Origin: Bacteroidales bacterium UBA5433
GTDB lineage: Bacteria; Bacteroidota; Bacteroidia; Bacteroidales; UBA932
Direction: 5' to 3'
Assembly: GCA_002427525.1 (NCBI GenBank)
Contig: DIRP01000009.1
Coordinates: forward strand, 1-64,000
Length of the DNA: 64,000 nt
Each line of letters opens with the position of its first letter. Position 1 is the stretch's first letter. Both the position numbers and the translations under genes were made by a program. Under the pieces are notes generated by a model. That model made no database searches. It was not told the DNA's origin and was given only the letters and a program-made list of their open reading frames with translations. Shown here one piece after another: positions 1 to 7,320 of the stretch.

Positions 1-151
1 GGATTTTCCGGGCCGATACAGCCGTTCGCGTCATTATGGCAAGGGTAGTGAGTGCTTGTGGAGCGCTTATTGCTACAACTCACTATATACTTGTACGTTA
101 GCGCACTGCCTTTGAAATCGCTACTTACTACCCTTCAGAGGAGAGGGGCCG
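1..151. other. left edge, no supported gene
   Basis: This stretch holds no gene I can support. A plus-strand frame is open from the left edge to a TAG at 99-101 (33 codons, hydrophobic near its end), so it could be the tail of an upstream gene, but I recognise no family. On the minus strand an ATG at 32-34 opens a frame that runs off the left edge after 11 codons; this is too short to judge. Confidence 0.3.
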
Positions 152-415
152 GCGGAGCAGCAACGGAATGCGCCGGCGAAGGAGCAACGGAATGCACCGG
201 CGAAGGAGCAACGGAACGCGCAGGCGGAGCAGCAACGGAATGCGCCGGCGAAGAAGCAACGGAATGCACCGGCGGAGCAGCAACGGAATGCGCCGGCGAA
301 GAAGCAACGGAACGCGCAGGCGAAGAAGCAACGGAATGCACCGGCGGAGCAGCAACGGAATGCGCCGGCGAAGCAGCAACGGAACGCGCCGGCGAAGCAG
401 CAACGGAATGCGCAG
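152..415. repeat. 24-bp minisatellite, 11 tandem copies
   Basis: Eleven consecutive 24-base units run head to tail without spacers. Units differ at a few recurring positions (GCGGAG or GCGAAG at the left end, AATGC or AACGC in the middle, CCG or CAG at the right end). The period is a multiple of three and the unit has no stop triplet on either strand, so all six frames stay open; the plus frame that begins at 52 would give an 8-residue repeat resembling A-T-E-C-A-G-E. The block is much more GC-rich than the DNA on either side. No frame has a convincing start, promoter or family resemblance, so I treat it as a non-coding or decayed minisatellite. After it, 416-573 shows nothing except the short duplication listed separately. 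Confidence 0.9.
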
Positions 416-491
416 GCGGACGTTGAGGCGAAAAAAGGTAGCTAAAAGGCAGCTATAGTAAAGGCTGAACTAACAATCAAAATGAAAAAAT

Positions 492-517
492 AAGGTACCG
501 CACTAAGGTACCGCACT
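492..517. repeat. 13-bp perfect tandem duplication
   Basis: The 13-mer AAGGTACCGCACT occurs twice back to back at 492-504 and 505-517, in the non-coding stretch between the minisatellite and the 3' end of lepA. It contains the palindrome GGTACC. No function is evident. Confidence 0.8.
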
Positions 518-573
518 AAAAGGGGCAGGTCAGGGCCAGAGAGATTGCCTTTCAGAATGGTGAAGAGAGCAAG

Positions 574-2361
574 CTAGTCCAGTTTGAGGACGGCCATGAA
601 AGCCGATTGCGGAACTTCTACGTTGCCAATCTGGCGCATACGCCGTTTTCCTTTTTTCTGTTTTTCCAGCAGTTTGCGTTTGCGGGTGATGTCCCCTCCG
701 TAACATTTGGCCGTTACGTCTTTTCGCACCGCCTTGACCGTTTCCCGTGCAATAATCTTGGCTCCTATGGCTGCCTGAATGGCAATTTCAAATTGCTGAC
801 GCGGAATCAATTCTTTCAATTTTTCACACATACGCCTGCCAAAATTGTAGGAGTGTGCCCGGTGAATCAGGCTGGAGAGCGCATCTACCGGTTCGGAGTT
901 CAGCAAGATATCCAGCTTGACAAGGTCTGCCTGCTCGTAGCCGGTCAGGTGGTAGTCAAACGAAGCGTAGCCACGGGAAATGCTTTTGAGTTTGTCGTAG
1001 AAGTCAAAAACGATTTCTGACAAGGGCATCTTAAACGTAAGCTCTACACGATCCGAGGTTAAAAAATGCTGGTTCAGCAGTACCCCGCGTTTGTCCAGGC
1101 AAAGTTTCATGATGGCTCCAAAGAATTCAGATTTGGAAATGACCTGGGCTCTGATGTAGGGTTCATCTATACGATCAATGAGCGTAACAGCCGGTAGCCC
1201 CGAAGGGTTATGTACTTCCAGTTCTTCTCCCTGGGTTGTATATACCCTATAAGAAACGTTGGGCACCGTAGTAATCACATCGCAGTCAAATTCACGGAAC
1301 AGCCTTTCCTGAACAATTTCCATGTGGAGCAGTCCCAGAAAACCGCAACGGAAACCAAAGCCGAGGGCAAGAGAGGATTCCGGTTCAAACGTAAGCGACG
1401 CATCGTTGAGTTGCAATTTTTCAAGCGCTGCCCGTAAATCTTCGTAACCGTCCGTATCCACAGGATACAAACCGGCAAAGACCATGGGTTTTACTTCTTC
1501 AAACCCGGCTATGGCTTTTTGACACGGTTGCGCCACGGTGGTGATGGTATCTCCTACCTTTACCTCGGATACTGTTTTTATTCCGGATATAATGTACCCC
1601 ACATCCCCGGTATGTACTTCCGGCCGCGGAACCATTTTGATTTTCAAAATGCCCACTTCATCGGCATCGTACACCTTGCCTGTATTAAAGAATTTGACCT
1701 TATCCCCTTGCTTAATGCTCCCGTTCATCACCCTGAAATACCCAATAATCCCGCGGAATGAATTAAAAACCGAGTCAAAAATGAGCGCTTGCAAGGGAGC
1801 ATTGGGGTCTCCCTGCGGAGCCGGTATGCGTTCAACGATAGCTTCCAGCAGTTCCGGAACTCCCTGGCCGGTGCGTGCACTGATGTGCAGAATTTCTTCG
1901 GGTTTGCATCCCAGTAAATCCGTAATCTGATCCTGAACCGTGTCTATCATGGCAGATTCCATATCAATCTTGTTCAGAATAGGAATAATCTCCAGGTTGT
2001 TGGAAATAGCAAGATACAAATTGGATATAGTTTGTGCCTGTACTCCCTGCGTAGCATCTACCACCAACAAAGCTCCTTCACACGAAGCAATGGCCCGGGA
2101 TACCTCGTAGGAAAAGTCTACGTGCCCCGGTGTGTCCAACAGGTTAAGGGTGTACTTTTCCCCATTTTGCTTATAGTCCAATTGGATGGCGTGGGATTTT
2201 ATGGTAATGCCCTTCTCTTTCTCCAGGTCCATACTGTCCAGCACCCGGGCTTCCATATTGCGCTCATCCACAGTATGGGTCAGCTCCAGAAGGCGGTCGG
2301 CCAACGTACTTTTCCCATGATCTATATGGGCAATAATGCAGAAGTTTCTGATGTTCTTCAT
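574..2361 (-). CDS. lepA: elongation factor 4 (LepA), ribosome back-translocating GTPase
   Basis: LepA is a ribosome-associated translational GTPase of the cytoplasm related to EF-G. The 595-residue product has the expected length. Visible G motifs are AHIDHGKST (residues 11-19), DTPGH (76-80) and NKID (130-133); the C-terminal end is lysine/arginine-rich, as in the LepA family. I chose the ATG at 2361 because the product then begins directly with the G domain; the same frame stays open to 2640, but that extension has no family counterpart and would run over the promoter region. A TAnnTTTG element at 2370-2377 sits 8 nt before this ATG, so the mRNA leader should be only a few nucleotides. Divergent from the transketolase operon. 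Confidence 0.96.
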   Translation of the reverse strand: MKNIRNFCIIAHIDHGKSTLADRLLELTHTVDERNMEARVLDSMDLEKEKGITIKSHAIQLDYKQNGEKYTLNLLDTPGHVDFSYEVSRAIASCEGALLVVDATQGVQAQTISNLYLAISNNLEIIPILNKIDMESAMIDTVQDQITDLLGCKPEEILHISARTGQGVPELLEAIVERIPAPQGDPNAPLQALIFDSVFNSFRGIIGYFRVMNGSIKQGDKVKFFNTGKVYDADEVGILKIKMVPRPEVHTGDVGYIISGIKTVSEVKVGDTITTVAQPCQKAIAGFEEVKPMVFAGLYPVDTDGYEDLRAALEKLQLNDASLTFEPESSLALGFGFRCGFLGLLHMEIVQERLFREFDCDVITTVPNVSYRVYTTQGEELEVHNPSGLPAVTLIDRIDEPYIRAQVISKSEFFGAIMKLCLDKRGVLLNQHFLTSDRVELTFKMPLSEIVFDFYDKLKSISRGYASFDYHLTGYEQADLVKLDILLNSEPVDALSSLIHRAHSYNFGRRMCEKLKELIPRQQFEIAIQAAIGAKIIARETVKAVRKDVTAKCYGGDITRKRKLLEKQKKGKRRMRQIGNVEVPQSAFMAVLKLD

Positions 2362-2369
2362 AGGTGACG

Positions 2370-2377
2370 CAAAGGTA
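2370..2377 (-). promoter_or_regulatory. -7 promoter element for lepA
   Basis: On the minus strand this reads TACCTTTG, a full match to the Bacteroidetes -7 consensus TAnnTTTG. It lies 8 nt upstream of the lepA ATG. No clear -33 TTTG box is seen. Confidence 0.65.
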
Positions 2378-2388
2378 AATATAATTTT

Positions 2389-2396
2389 TATCTTTG
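2389..2396 (+). promoter_or_regulatory. -7 promoter element for the transketolase operon
   Basis: TATCTTTG matches TAnnTTTG and lies 23 nt before the transketolase ATG at 2420. It is back to back with the lepA element, so the two start sites share about 60 bp of DNA. Confidence 0.65.
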
Positions 2397-2419
2397 TAGG
2401 ATAACCAAAGTCAGACAGC

Positions 2420-3265
2420 ATGGAGCAACAGAATTCCCACCCCACATCAAGTCTTATTCCACAAATACGCCGCGACATCATACGGATGGTTGCAGCGGCC
2501 AAAAGCGGGCATCCGGGCGGCTCGCTCAGCAGCACCGATTTTCTTACTGTCCTGTATGCAGAATTTTTGCAACAAAATCCCCGAACATGGAGACGTGACG
2601 GAAAGGACATGGACGTATTTTTCCTCTCTATTGGACACATTACTCCTTTGTATTACAGCTTACTGGCCCGAATGGGATATTTTCCCACAGAAGAATTGGC
2701 CACCTTTCGTAAATTGGGCTCACGCCTTCAGGGGCACCCCAGTATAGAATATGCGTTACCCGGAGTACACGTAGCCAGCGGGTCGCTGGGACAGGGGCTA
2801 TCCGTGGCTTGCGGAGCCGCCCTGGGAAAACGGCTGAACAAAGACCCCCACAACGTATATGTATTACTGGGTGACGGCGAATGTGAAGAAGGCCAGGTTT
2901 GGGAAGCGGCTCTGTTTGCAGCCCACAATAAATTGAACAACCTGACAGCCATTACAGACTGGAACCGGCAGCAAATTGACGGACCGGTAAACCGGGTGGC
3001 CGGCCTGGGAGACCTGGTTGCCAAATGGGAATCTTTTGGTTGGACTGTCCTGGAATGCGACGGGCACAACCTGGATGGTATACGGGAAGCTTACAAGAAA
3101 TCCCTGGAGCCACGCAATACACCTATGATGATTCTCATGCATACCCACATGGGACAGGGTGTAGATTTTATGACCGGCACACATGCCTGGCACGGAAAAG
3201 CCCCGTCTGCAGAAGATGAAGCACGTGCCTTAAGTCAGTTACCGGAAACATTGGGAGATTTTTAA
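2420..3265 (+). CDS. transketolase, N-terminal (ThDP-binding) subunit
   Basis: This 281-residue protein is the thiamine-diphosphate-binding half of a split transketolase, the pentose phosphate enzyme that moves two-carbon units between sugar phosphates. It has HPGGSLS near residues 31-37 and the ThDP motif beginning GDGE near residue 150, followed by an N-containing segment. The partner half begins 12 bp downstream. Two-subunit transketolases are known in Firmicutes, archaea and many Bacteroidetes, so the split is natural and not a frameshift: the first half ends with its own stop, and the second has its own start in another frame. Transcribed from the element at 2389. Confidence 0.95.
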   Translation: MEQQNSHPTSSLIPQIRRDIIRMVAAAKSGHPGGSLSSTDFLTVLYAEFLQQNPRTWRRDGKDMDVFFLSIGHITPLYYSLLARMGYFPTEELATFRKLGSRLQGHPSIEYALPGVHVASGSLGQGLSVACGAALGKRLNKDPHNVYVLLGDGECEEGQVWEAALFAAHNKLNNLTAITDWNRQQIDGPVNRVAGLGDLVAKWESFGWTVLECDGHNLDGIREAYKKSLEPRNTPMMILMHTHMGQGVDFMTGTHAWHGKAPSAEDEARALSQLPETLGDF

Positions 3266-3277
3266 CGCAGGATAGTG

Positions 3278-4213
3278 ATGAAAAATACAGGAAATAAAGA
3301 TACACGTTCCGGATTTGGTGCCGGACTTTACGAACTGGGAAGCCAAAACCCCGCTGTTGTGGCGTTGTGCGCAGACCTGACCGGTTCTTTGAAAATGGAA
3401 AAGTTTGCTGAAGCATACCCCCACAGATTTTTTCAATGCGGGATTGCCGAGGCCAACATGATGGGCGTGGCTGCAGGCCTGGCCGTTAGCGGATACATCC
3501 CCTTTGTGGGAACATTTGCCGAGTTTGCTACCGGACGGGTATATGACCAACTGAGGCAGTCTGTCTGTTATTCAGATGCCCATGTAAAAATTGCCGCATC
3601 GCATGCCGGCATAACGCTGGGAGAAGACGGAGCCACACACCAGACTATGGAAGACATTGCCCTTACCAGGGCGCTTCCCCACATGGCCGTTGTGAACCCC
3701 TGCGATTACAACCAAACGCGCCTGGCCACCCTGGCAGCGGCCGCCTGGGCAGGGCCCTTGTACCTGCGCTTTGGAAGGCCGTCAGTACCTAATTTCACTC
3801 CGGCCGACGGCCCCTTTGAAATTGGGAAAGCCTGGGTCATGCATCCCGGAGAAGACGTTACCATTCTGGCTACCGGACACCTGGTCTGGGAGGCCCTGGA
3901 AGCTGTCCGCGCACTTGCCCAACAAGGCATCCGGGCAGAACTGATTAACATACATACTATCAAACCCCTGGATGAAAAAGCCATCCTGGACTCGGCCCGG
4001 AAAACAGGAGCCGTGGTCACGGCGGAAGAACACCTGATTACCGGGGGACTTGGAGAAAAAACAGCAAGCCTGCTGGCTCGCTACTACCCCGTTCCCATGC
4101 GCATGGTTGCCATGGCAGAAGGTTTCGGGCAAAGCGGGAAACCTTCAGAATTAATGGAGCATTACGGACTGAATGCAGCCGGTATTATCGAAAAAGTACG
4201 TGAACTCAGATAA
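3278..4213 (+). CDS. transketolase, C-terminal (pyrimidine-binding) subunit
   Basis: The 311-residue product is the pyrimidine-binding plus C-terminal half of transketolase. Family features are the GIAEANMMG stretch (with the conserved glutamate that activates ThDP) near residue 52, followed by GTFAEFATGR, and a C-terminal transketolase domain. I chose the ATG at 3278; a GTG one codon earlier (3275) is equally possible. It follows the N-terminal subunit with a 12-bp gap and its end overlaps the sigma factor gene, so the three are probably co-transcribed. Confidence 0.94.
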   Translation: MKNTGNKDTRSGFGAGLYELGSQNPAVVALCADLTGSLKMEKFAEAYPHRFFQCGIAEANMMGVAAGLAVSGYIPFVGTFAEFATGRVYDQLRQSVCYSDAHVKIAASHAGITLGEDGATHQTMEDIALTRALPHMAVVNPCDYNQTRLATLAAAAWAGPLYLRFGRPSVPNFTPADGPFEIGKAWVMHPGEDVTILATGHLVWEALEAVRALAQQGIRAELINIHTIKPLDEKAILDSARKTGAVVTAEEHLITGGLGEKTASLLARYYPVPMRMVAMAEGFGQSGKPSELMEHYGLNAAGIIEKVRELR

Positions 4214-4727
4214 AGAATTACAGAAATTATGTGACAGCGGTTTATACCGGCAAGCTTTTGAAGAGATTGTACAACTGTACAGCAAACGCTTGTATTGGCA
4301 TATCCGCAAAATGGTTCTTGTGCATGACGATGCCGACGATGTGCTGCAAAACACCCTTATCAAGGCCTGGACCGGTCTGCCGGGTTTTCGCTGGGAATCC
4401 CAATTATTTACCTGGTTGTACCGCATTGCAACAAACGAGGTCCTGACCTTTCTAAAGAAAAACAAAGCCCTAACCCGTATCCCGCTTGAAGAGCGGCTGG
4501 AAGCCGACGCTCCCCTCTTTTCAGGCGACCGAATTCAAGAAGCCCTGCAAGAAGCCATCCGGCGTTTGCCCGCAAAACAACGCCTGGTGTTTACCATGCG
4601 CTACTTTGAGGAAATACGCTACGAAGATATGTCCCAAATTTTGGGAACCTCTGTAGGCTCCTTGAAAGCTTCTTACCACCACGCTTTTACAAAAGTACAG
4701 AAAACACTCCGGGAACTGCTCCTTTAA
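4200..4727 (+). CDS. ECF-type RNA polymerase sigma factor
   Basis: A 175-residue sigma-70 family protein of the extracytoplasmic-function type. Region 2 (DDADDVLQNTLIKAW and the following FTWLYRIATNE) and region 4 (LPAKQRLVFTMRYFEE followed by a helix-turn-helix) are clear. The start is uncertain. GTG at 4200 gives an N-terminus (NSDKELQKL, then an AFEEIV stretch) that matches the usual beginning of this family; an in-frame ATG at 4173 would add nine residues. Either choice overlaps the end of the transketolase gene (14 or 41 bp), implying translational coupling. The next gene encodes a one-pass membrane protein that may be its anti-sigma factor. Confidence 0.9.
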   Translation: MNSDKELQKLCDSGLYRQAFEEIVQLYSKRLYWHIRKMVLVHDDADDVLQNTLIKAWTGLPGFRWESQLFTWLYRIATNEVLTFLKKNKALTRIPLEERLEADAPLFSGDRIQEALQEAIRRLPAKQRLVFTMRYFEEIRYEDMSQILGTSVGSLKASYHHAFTKVQKTLRELLL

Positions 4728-4762
4728 ACCTTTCTTGAATCCGGTTATCTAACAACTGAACA

Positions 4763-5260
4763 ATGAGCGACAAATCATTACATAATCCGCATTTAAAAGA
4801 GAATCCTTTTACGGTTCCCGAGGGCTACTTTGAGCAAGTAGAGGCCCGCTGGATGCGGCAATTGGAAAAAACTGCCTTGGAAGAAACCGCCTTGGAGGAA
4901 ACACCTGCCGCCGAAATAAAAGACCGGCCGATCCTCCGCGTATTGTTGCCTCAGCTGCAACTGGCAGCTGCTTTTGCTTTCCTGTTTGGATTGGGATACC
5001 TGTTCATGGTGACCATTTATAAAGGCAAAACAGATACCCTGCAAACAGAAGAACTGTCCATTCTAAGCGAATGGTCTTACTGGGGACTGAACCACCAAAA
5101 GGTTTATGATTTGGTGTTGGATGACTTCCCGGAAGAGGACGATTCCCATTTTCTCCGGGATCTGGACATTGAAGAGCTTCTGGATTATATAAGTTATCCG
5201 GGTTTCGATCCTGTGCTCCTTGATTCACATTCTTTAAATGATTTAAGAAATTTGCCATGA
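4763..5260 (+). CDS. single-pass membrane protein, possible anti-sigma factor
   Basis: I do not recognise a named family. The 165-residue protein has a charged cytoplasmic N-terminal part that begins with the motif NPFTVPEGYF (residues 14-23), which I associate with Bacteroidetes proteins encoded next to ECF sigma factors, one hydrophobic segment near residues 65-86, and an acidic C-terminal part that would be periplasmic. The position directly after a sigma gene suggests an anti-sigma role; this is inference. A 15-bp tandem duplication at 4871-4900 yields the repeated pentapeptide TALEE. The stop overlaps the next start (ATGA at 5257-5260). Confidence 0.75.
   Translation: MSDKSLHNPHLKENPFTVPEGYFEQVEARWMRQLEKTALEETALEETPAAEIKDRPILRVLLPQLQLAAAFAFLFGLGYLFMVTIYKGKTDTLQTEELSILSEWSYWGLNHQKVYDLVLDDFPEEDDSHFLRDLDIEELLDYISYPGFDPVLLDSHSLNDLRNLP
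4871..4900. repeat. 15-bp in-frame tandem duplication
   Basis: Two 15-base units differing at two positions stand back to back in the linker before the membrane segment of the anti-sigma candidate, giving TALEE-TALEE in the protein. Confidence 0.75.
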
Positions 5261-5859
5261 ACCGATTTATAACAATCTGTTTTCTGTGCCTGTGGCCGAT
5301 GGCCCTGAATGCGCAACAAATCAAAATTCAGGTACCGGCTGTGGAATATTCAGAAAATGAACAAACACCGCAAAAACGCGATCAGGACAGAAAAGCAGAG
5401 AAAGAAGCCCTGCAAGCACAAAAAGTGGCTTTCATTACACAAAAATTAGGATTTACAATAGAAGAGGCCGAAAAGTTCTGGCCTCTGTACAACGAACTGG
5501 ACGAGAAGATTAATGCCGTCATGAAGCAACGCGGTCAGGCCAAAACAGCTATGTACCGGGCTTTGCAACCCAGAGGTTCTTCTGAAGGACGTACCCGGTC
5601 CGGCGACCACCGCGATGCTGCCGCATCCGGCTTATCCGAAGAAGCAAAATCTTCAAAACCCGTCACATCCATAGAGAACGCACTGGAAACATTCATCAAA
5701 ACCTTTGAAGAGGAAAACCAAATTCGGATGGAATACCACAATAAAATCCTGAAAGTTCTTTCTGCCAGGCAATTGGCAGAGTTTTACTTTGCAGAAGAGC
5801 AATTCAGTAACAAGATATTCAGGGACTTCATTAACAAAAAGGTGGAGGAAAAGAAATAG
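5257..5859 (+). CDS. secreted helical protein (Spy/CpxP-like candidate)
   Basis: The 200-residue product has a signal peptide (residues 1-19, ending ALNA-Q) followed by a charged, mostly helical chain with a segment like those of periplasmic Spy/CpxP-type stress proteins in Bacteroidetes sigma operons (KLGFTIEEAEKFWPLYNEL near residues 63-81). A low-complexity Ser/Gly/Arg/Ala region near residues 105-130 separates the two helical halves. It is the last gene of the transketolase-sigma operon and is translationally coupled to the gene before it (4-bp overlap). A role as envelope stress sensor or target of the sigma factor is inference. Confidence 0.75.
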   Translation: MNRFITICFLCLWPMALNAQQIKIQVPAVEYSENEQTPQKRDQDRKAEKEALQAQKVAFITQKLGFTIEEAEKFWPLYNELDEKINAVMKQRGQAKTAMYRALQPRGSSEGRTRSGDHRDAAASGLSEEAKSSKPVTSIENALETFIKTFEEENQIRMEYHNKILKVLSARQLAEFYFAEEQFSNKIFRDFINKKVEEKK

Positions 5860-5865
5860 AACGCC

Positions 5866-6651
5866 TTAAGCCCACAAGTAGAAATCTTTTACAAGATTGA
5901 TATACTGCTGACTGTATTTATCTTCGGTTGCGTCATATAGGAACAACGTCTCTATCCGGGGCGTTGTTTGTTTTTTTGTCAGCTCCAGCAATACCCGCGT
6001 AGGGAGTACGTTGCCTGCCGCAGGACTGCTTTTACCGGTTACTACCCGGGTAATGCGCAACGGATACAACGGATTTTGACCAGTGATTGCAACGGAAAGA
6101 AACCCGGCCTCCTGCCCGGCGGGCAAAATAAGAGCGAACGTTCCGTCTGCTGCCAATACCCGGACAACTCCCTGCAAAAGCTCTTCGTGCGTCAGGCTGC
6201 CACCTCCGGTATGCCGTGCCCTGGCGCGGCGTTCTTGTTCAGGTTCCAAGGCTAGACGAAAGTAAGGCGGGTTGGTAACGACCAAATCGTACGGCCCGGA
6301 AAAAAGACATTGCCTGAAGTCTCCCTCAACAATACGGATGCGTTCCGGCCAGGGAGAGAGATCGGCGTTTTCCCTTGCCTCTGATACCGACTGCCCGTCT
6401 ATATCCAAAGCATGGATACAGGCCTGCTCAAAACGCTGTGCCATCATGAGCGCCAGAACTCCACAGCCCGTACCCACGTCCAGGACAGTCTGTGGAACAA
6501 CAGTTCCGGCAACGGCTCCTGTGGTTCCGGCTGTGACTCCGCCGGCGGCCTCGGCCCATACCCAGGCCCCCAGCAGGACGCTGTCGGTAGTAAGTTGCAT
6601 AGCCGAACGGTGGTGCTGCAGAGAAAAATATTTGAAACGAAACGGTTCCAC
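5866..6651 (-). CDS. trmN: tRNA1(Val) (adenine37-N6)-methyltransferase family protein
   Basis: A class I SAM-dependent methyltransferase of the YfiC/TrmN6 group, which modifies A37 of tRNA-Val. Evidence: the N-terminal stretch FRFKYFSLQHHRSAM, then the TDSVLLGAW motif, SAM-binding motif DVGTGCG, and catalytic NPPY (in VVTNPPYF). I chose GTG at 6651 because the homologous region starts at the next residues and no ATG is near; upstream codons of the same frame run inside lolD. The gene begins 1 bp after the lolD stop. It carries an unusual Gly/Thr/Ala/Val-rich insertion just before motif I, encoded by an imperfect 21-bp repeat. Length 261 residues. Confidence 0.88.
   Translation of the reverse strand: MEPFRFKYFSLQHHRSAMQLTTDSVLLGAWVWAEAAGGVTAGTTGAVAGTVVPQTVLDVGTGCGVLALMMAQRFEQACIHALDIDGQSVSEARENADLSPWPERIRIVEGDFRQCLFSGPYDLVVTNPPYFRLALEPEQERRARARHTGGGSLTHEELLQGVVRVLAADGTFALILPAGQEAGFLSVAITGQNPLYPLRITRVVTGKSSPAAGNVLPTRVLLELTKKQTTPRIETLFLYDATEDKYSQQYINLVKDFYLWA
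6503..6544. repeat. imperfect 21-bp in-frame repeat in the methyltransferase gene
   Basis: Two degenerate 21-base units, both starting GTTCCGGC on the plus strand, lie in the loop before the SAM-binding motif and account for a low-complexity Ala/Gly/Thr/Val insertion. Confidence 0.5.
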
Positions 6652-6652
6652 G

Positions 6653-7303
6653 TTACACAATAAGGCCGTCTTGCATGAGCAGGCTACGGTCGCTCTGCGC
6701 TGCCAACGACGGGTCGTGGGAAACAAGAATGATGGTTTGCTTGTATGTATCACGCAGTTGAAAGAACAACCGGTGCAATTCTTCTTTGTTGTGCGTATCC
6801 AGATTTCCCGAAGGTTCATCTGCTAACAGTACTTTGGGTTGATTTATAAGCGCCCGGGCAACTGCTACACGTTGTTGTTCTCCTCCGCTTAATTCAGCCG
6901 GTTTGTGTTCTATCCGATGTCCCATGCCTAAAAAATCCAGCAATTCTTGTGCTCTGGCGCGCACCTTATCTATGGGATCTTTGGCTATCAGCCCCGGAAT
7001 ACATACATTTTCCAACGCCGTAAATTCCGGAAGCAGGTGGTGGAACTGAAAAACAAAGCCAATGTGCTTGTTCCTGAAATCTGCCAATTGGTCTTTTTGA
7101 AGTTCCATAACCGGCGTTCCTCCAATCCAGACCTGTCCCATATCCGGTCTTAAAAGTGTTCCCAGGATTTGCAGCAAGGTGGTTTTGCCGGCACCGCTGG
7201 CACCGGTAATACAAAGCACTTCGGCAGGTGCTACTTCCAGGGAAACCCCTTTCAGCACTTGCACACTGCCGAATGACTTTGTAATATAATCTGCTTTTAT
7301 CAT
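6653..7303 (-). CDS. lolD: ABC transporter ATP-binding protein, LolD-like
   Basis: A 216-residue ATPase subunit of the MacB/LolD class, which powers extraction of lipoproteins from the inner membrane or related exports. Walker A GASGAGKTT (34-42), signature LSGGEQQR, Walker B VLLADEPSGNLD and the switch histidine in LVSHD are intact. No membrane partner is adjacent; the nearest FtsX-type permease in this window is at 26079-27356. It lies 17 bp after the EF-G-like gene and 1 bp before the tRNA methyltransferase, so the three probably form one transcript. Confidence 0.9.
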   Translation of the reverse strand: MIKADYITKSFGSVQVLKGVSLEVAPAEVLCITGASGAGKTTLLQILGTLLRPDMGQVWIGGTPVMELQKDQLADFRNKHIGFVFQFHHLLPEFTALENVCIPGLIAKDPIDKVRARAQELLDFLGMGHRIEHKPAELSGGEQQRVAVARALINQPKVLLADEPSGNLDTHNKEELHRLFFQLRDTYKQTIILVSHDPSLAAQSDRSLLMQDGLIV

Positions 7304-7320
7304 GCAGTGATGAAAAACAC

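Noticed and set aside
152..415. CRISPR array
   Set aside because: The 24-bp units follow each other without spacers and there are no cas genes.
52..426. Repeat protein encoded by the minisatellite
   Set aside because: All six frames are equally open because the unit lacks stop triplets, and no frame has a promoter, plausible start or known repeat type.
2362..2640. N-terminal extension of lepA
   Set aside because: It lies over the divergent promoter region and the start of the transketolase gene; LepA proteins start at the G domain.
3265..3278. Frameshift splitting one transketolase gene
   Set aside because: Each half has its own start and stop and matches the two-subunit form known in many bacteria.
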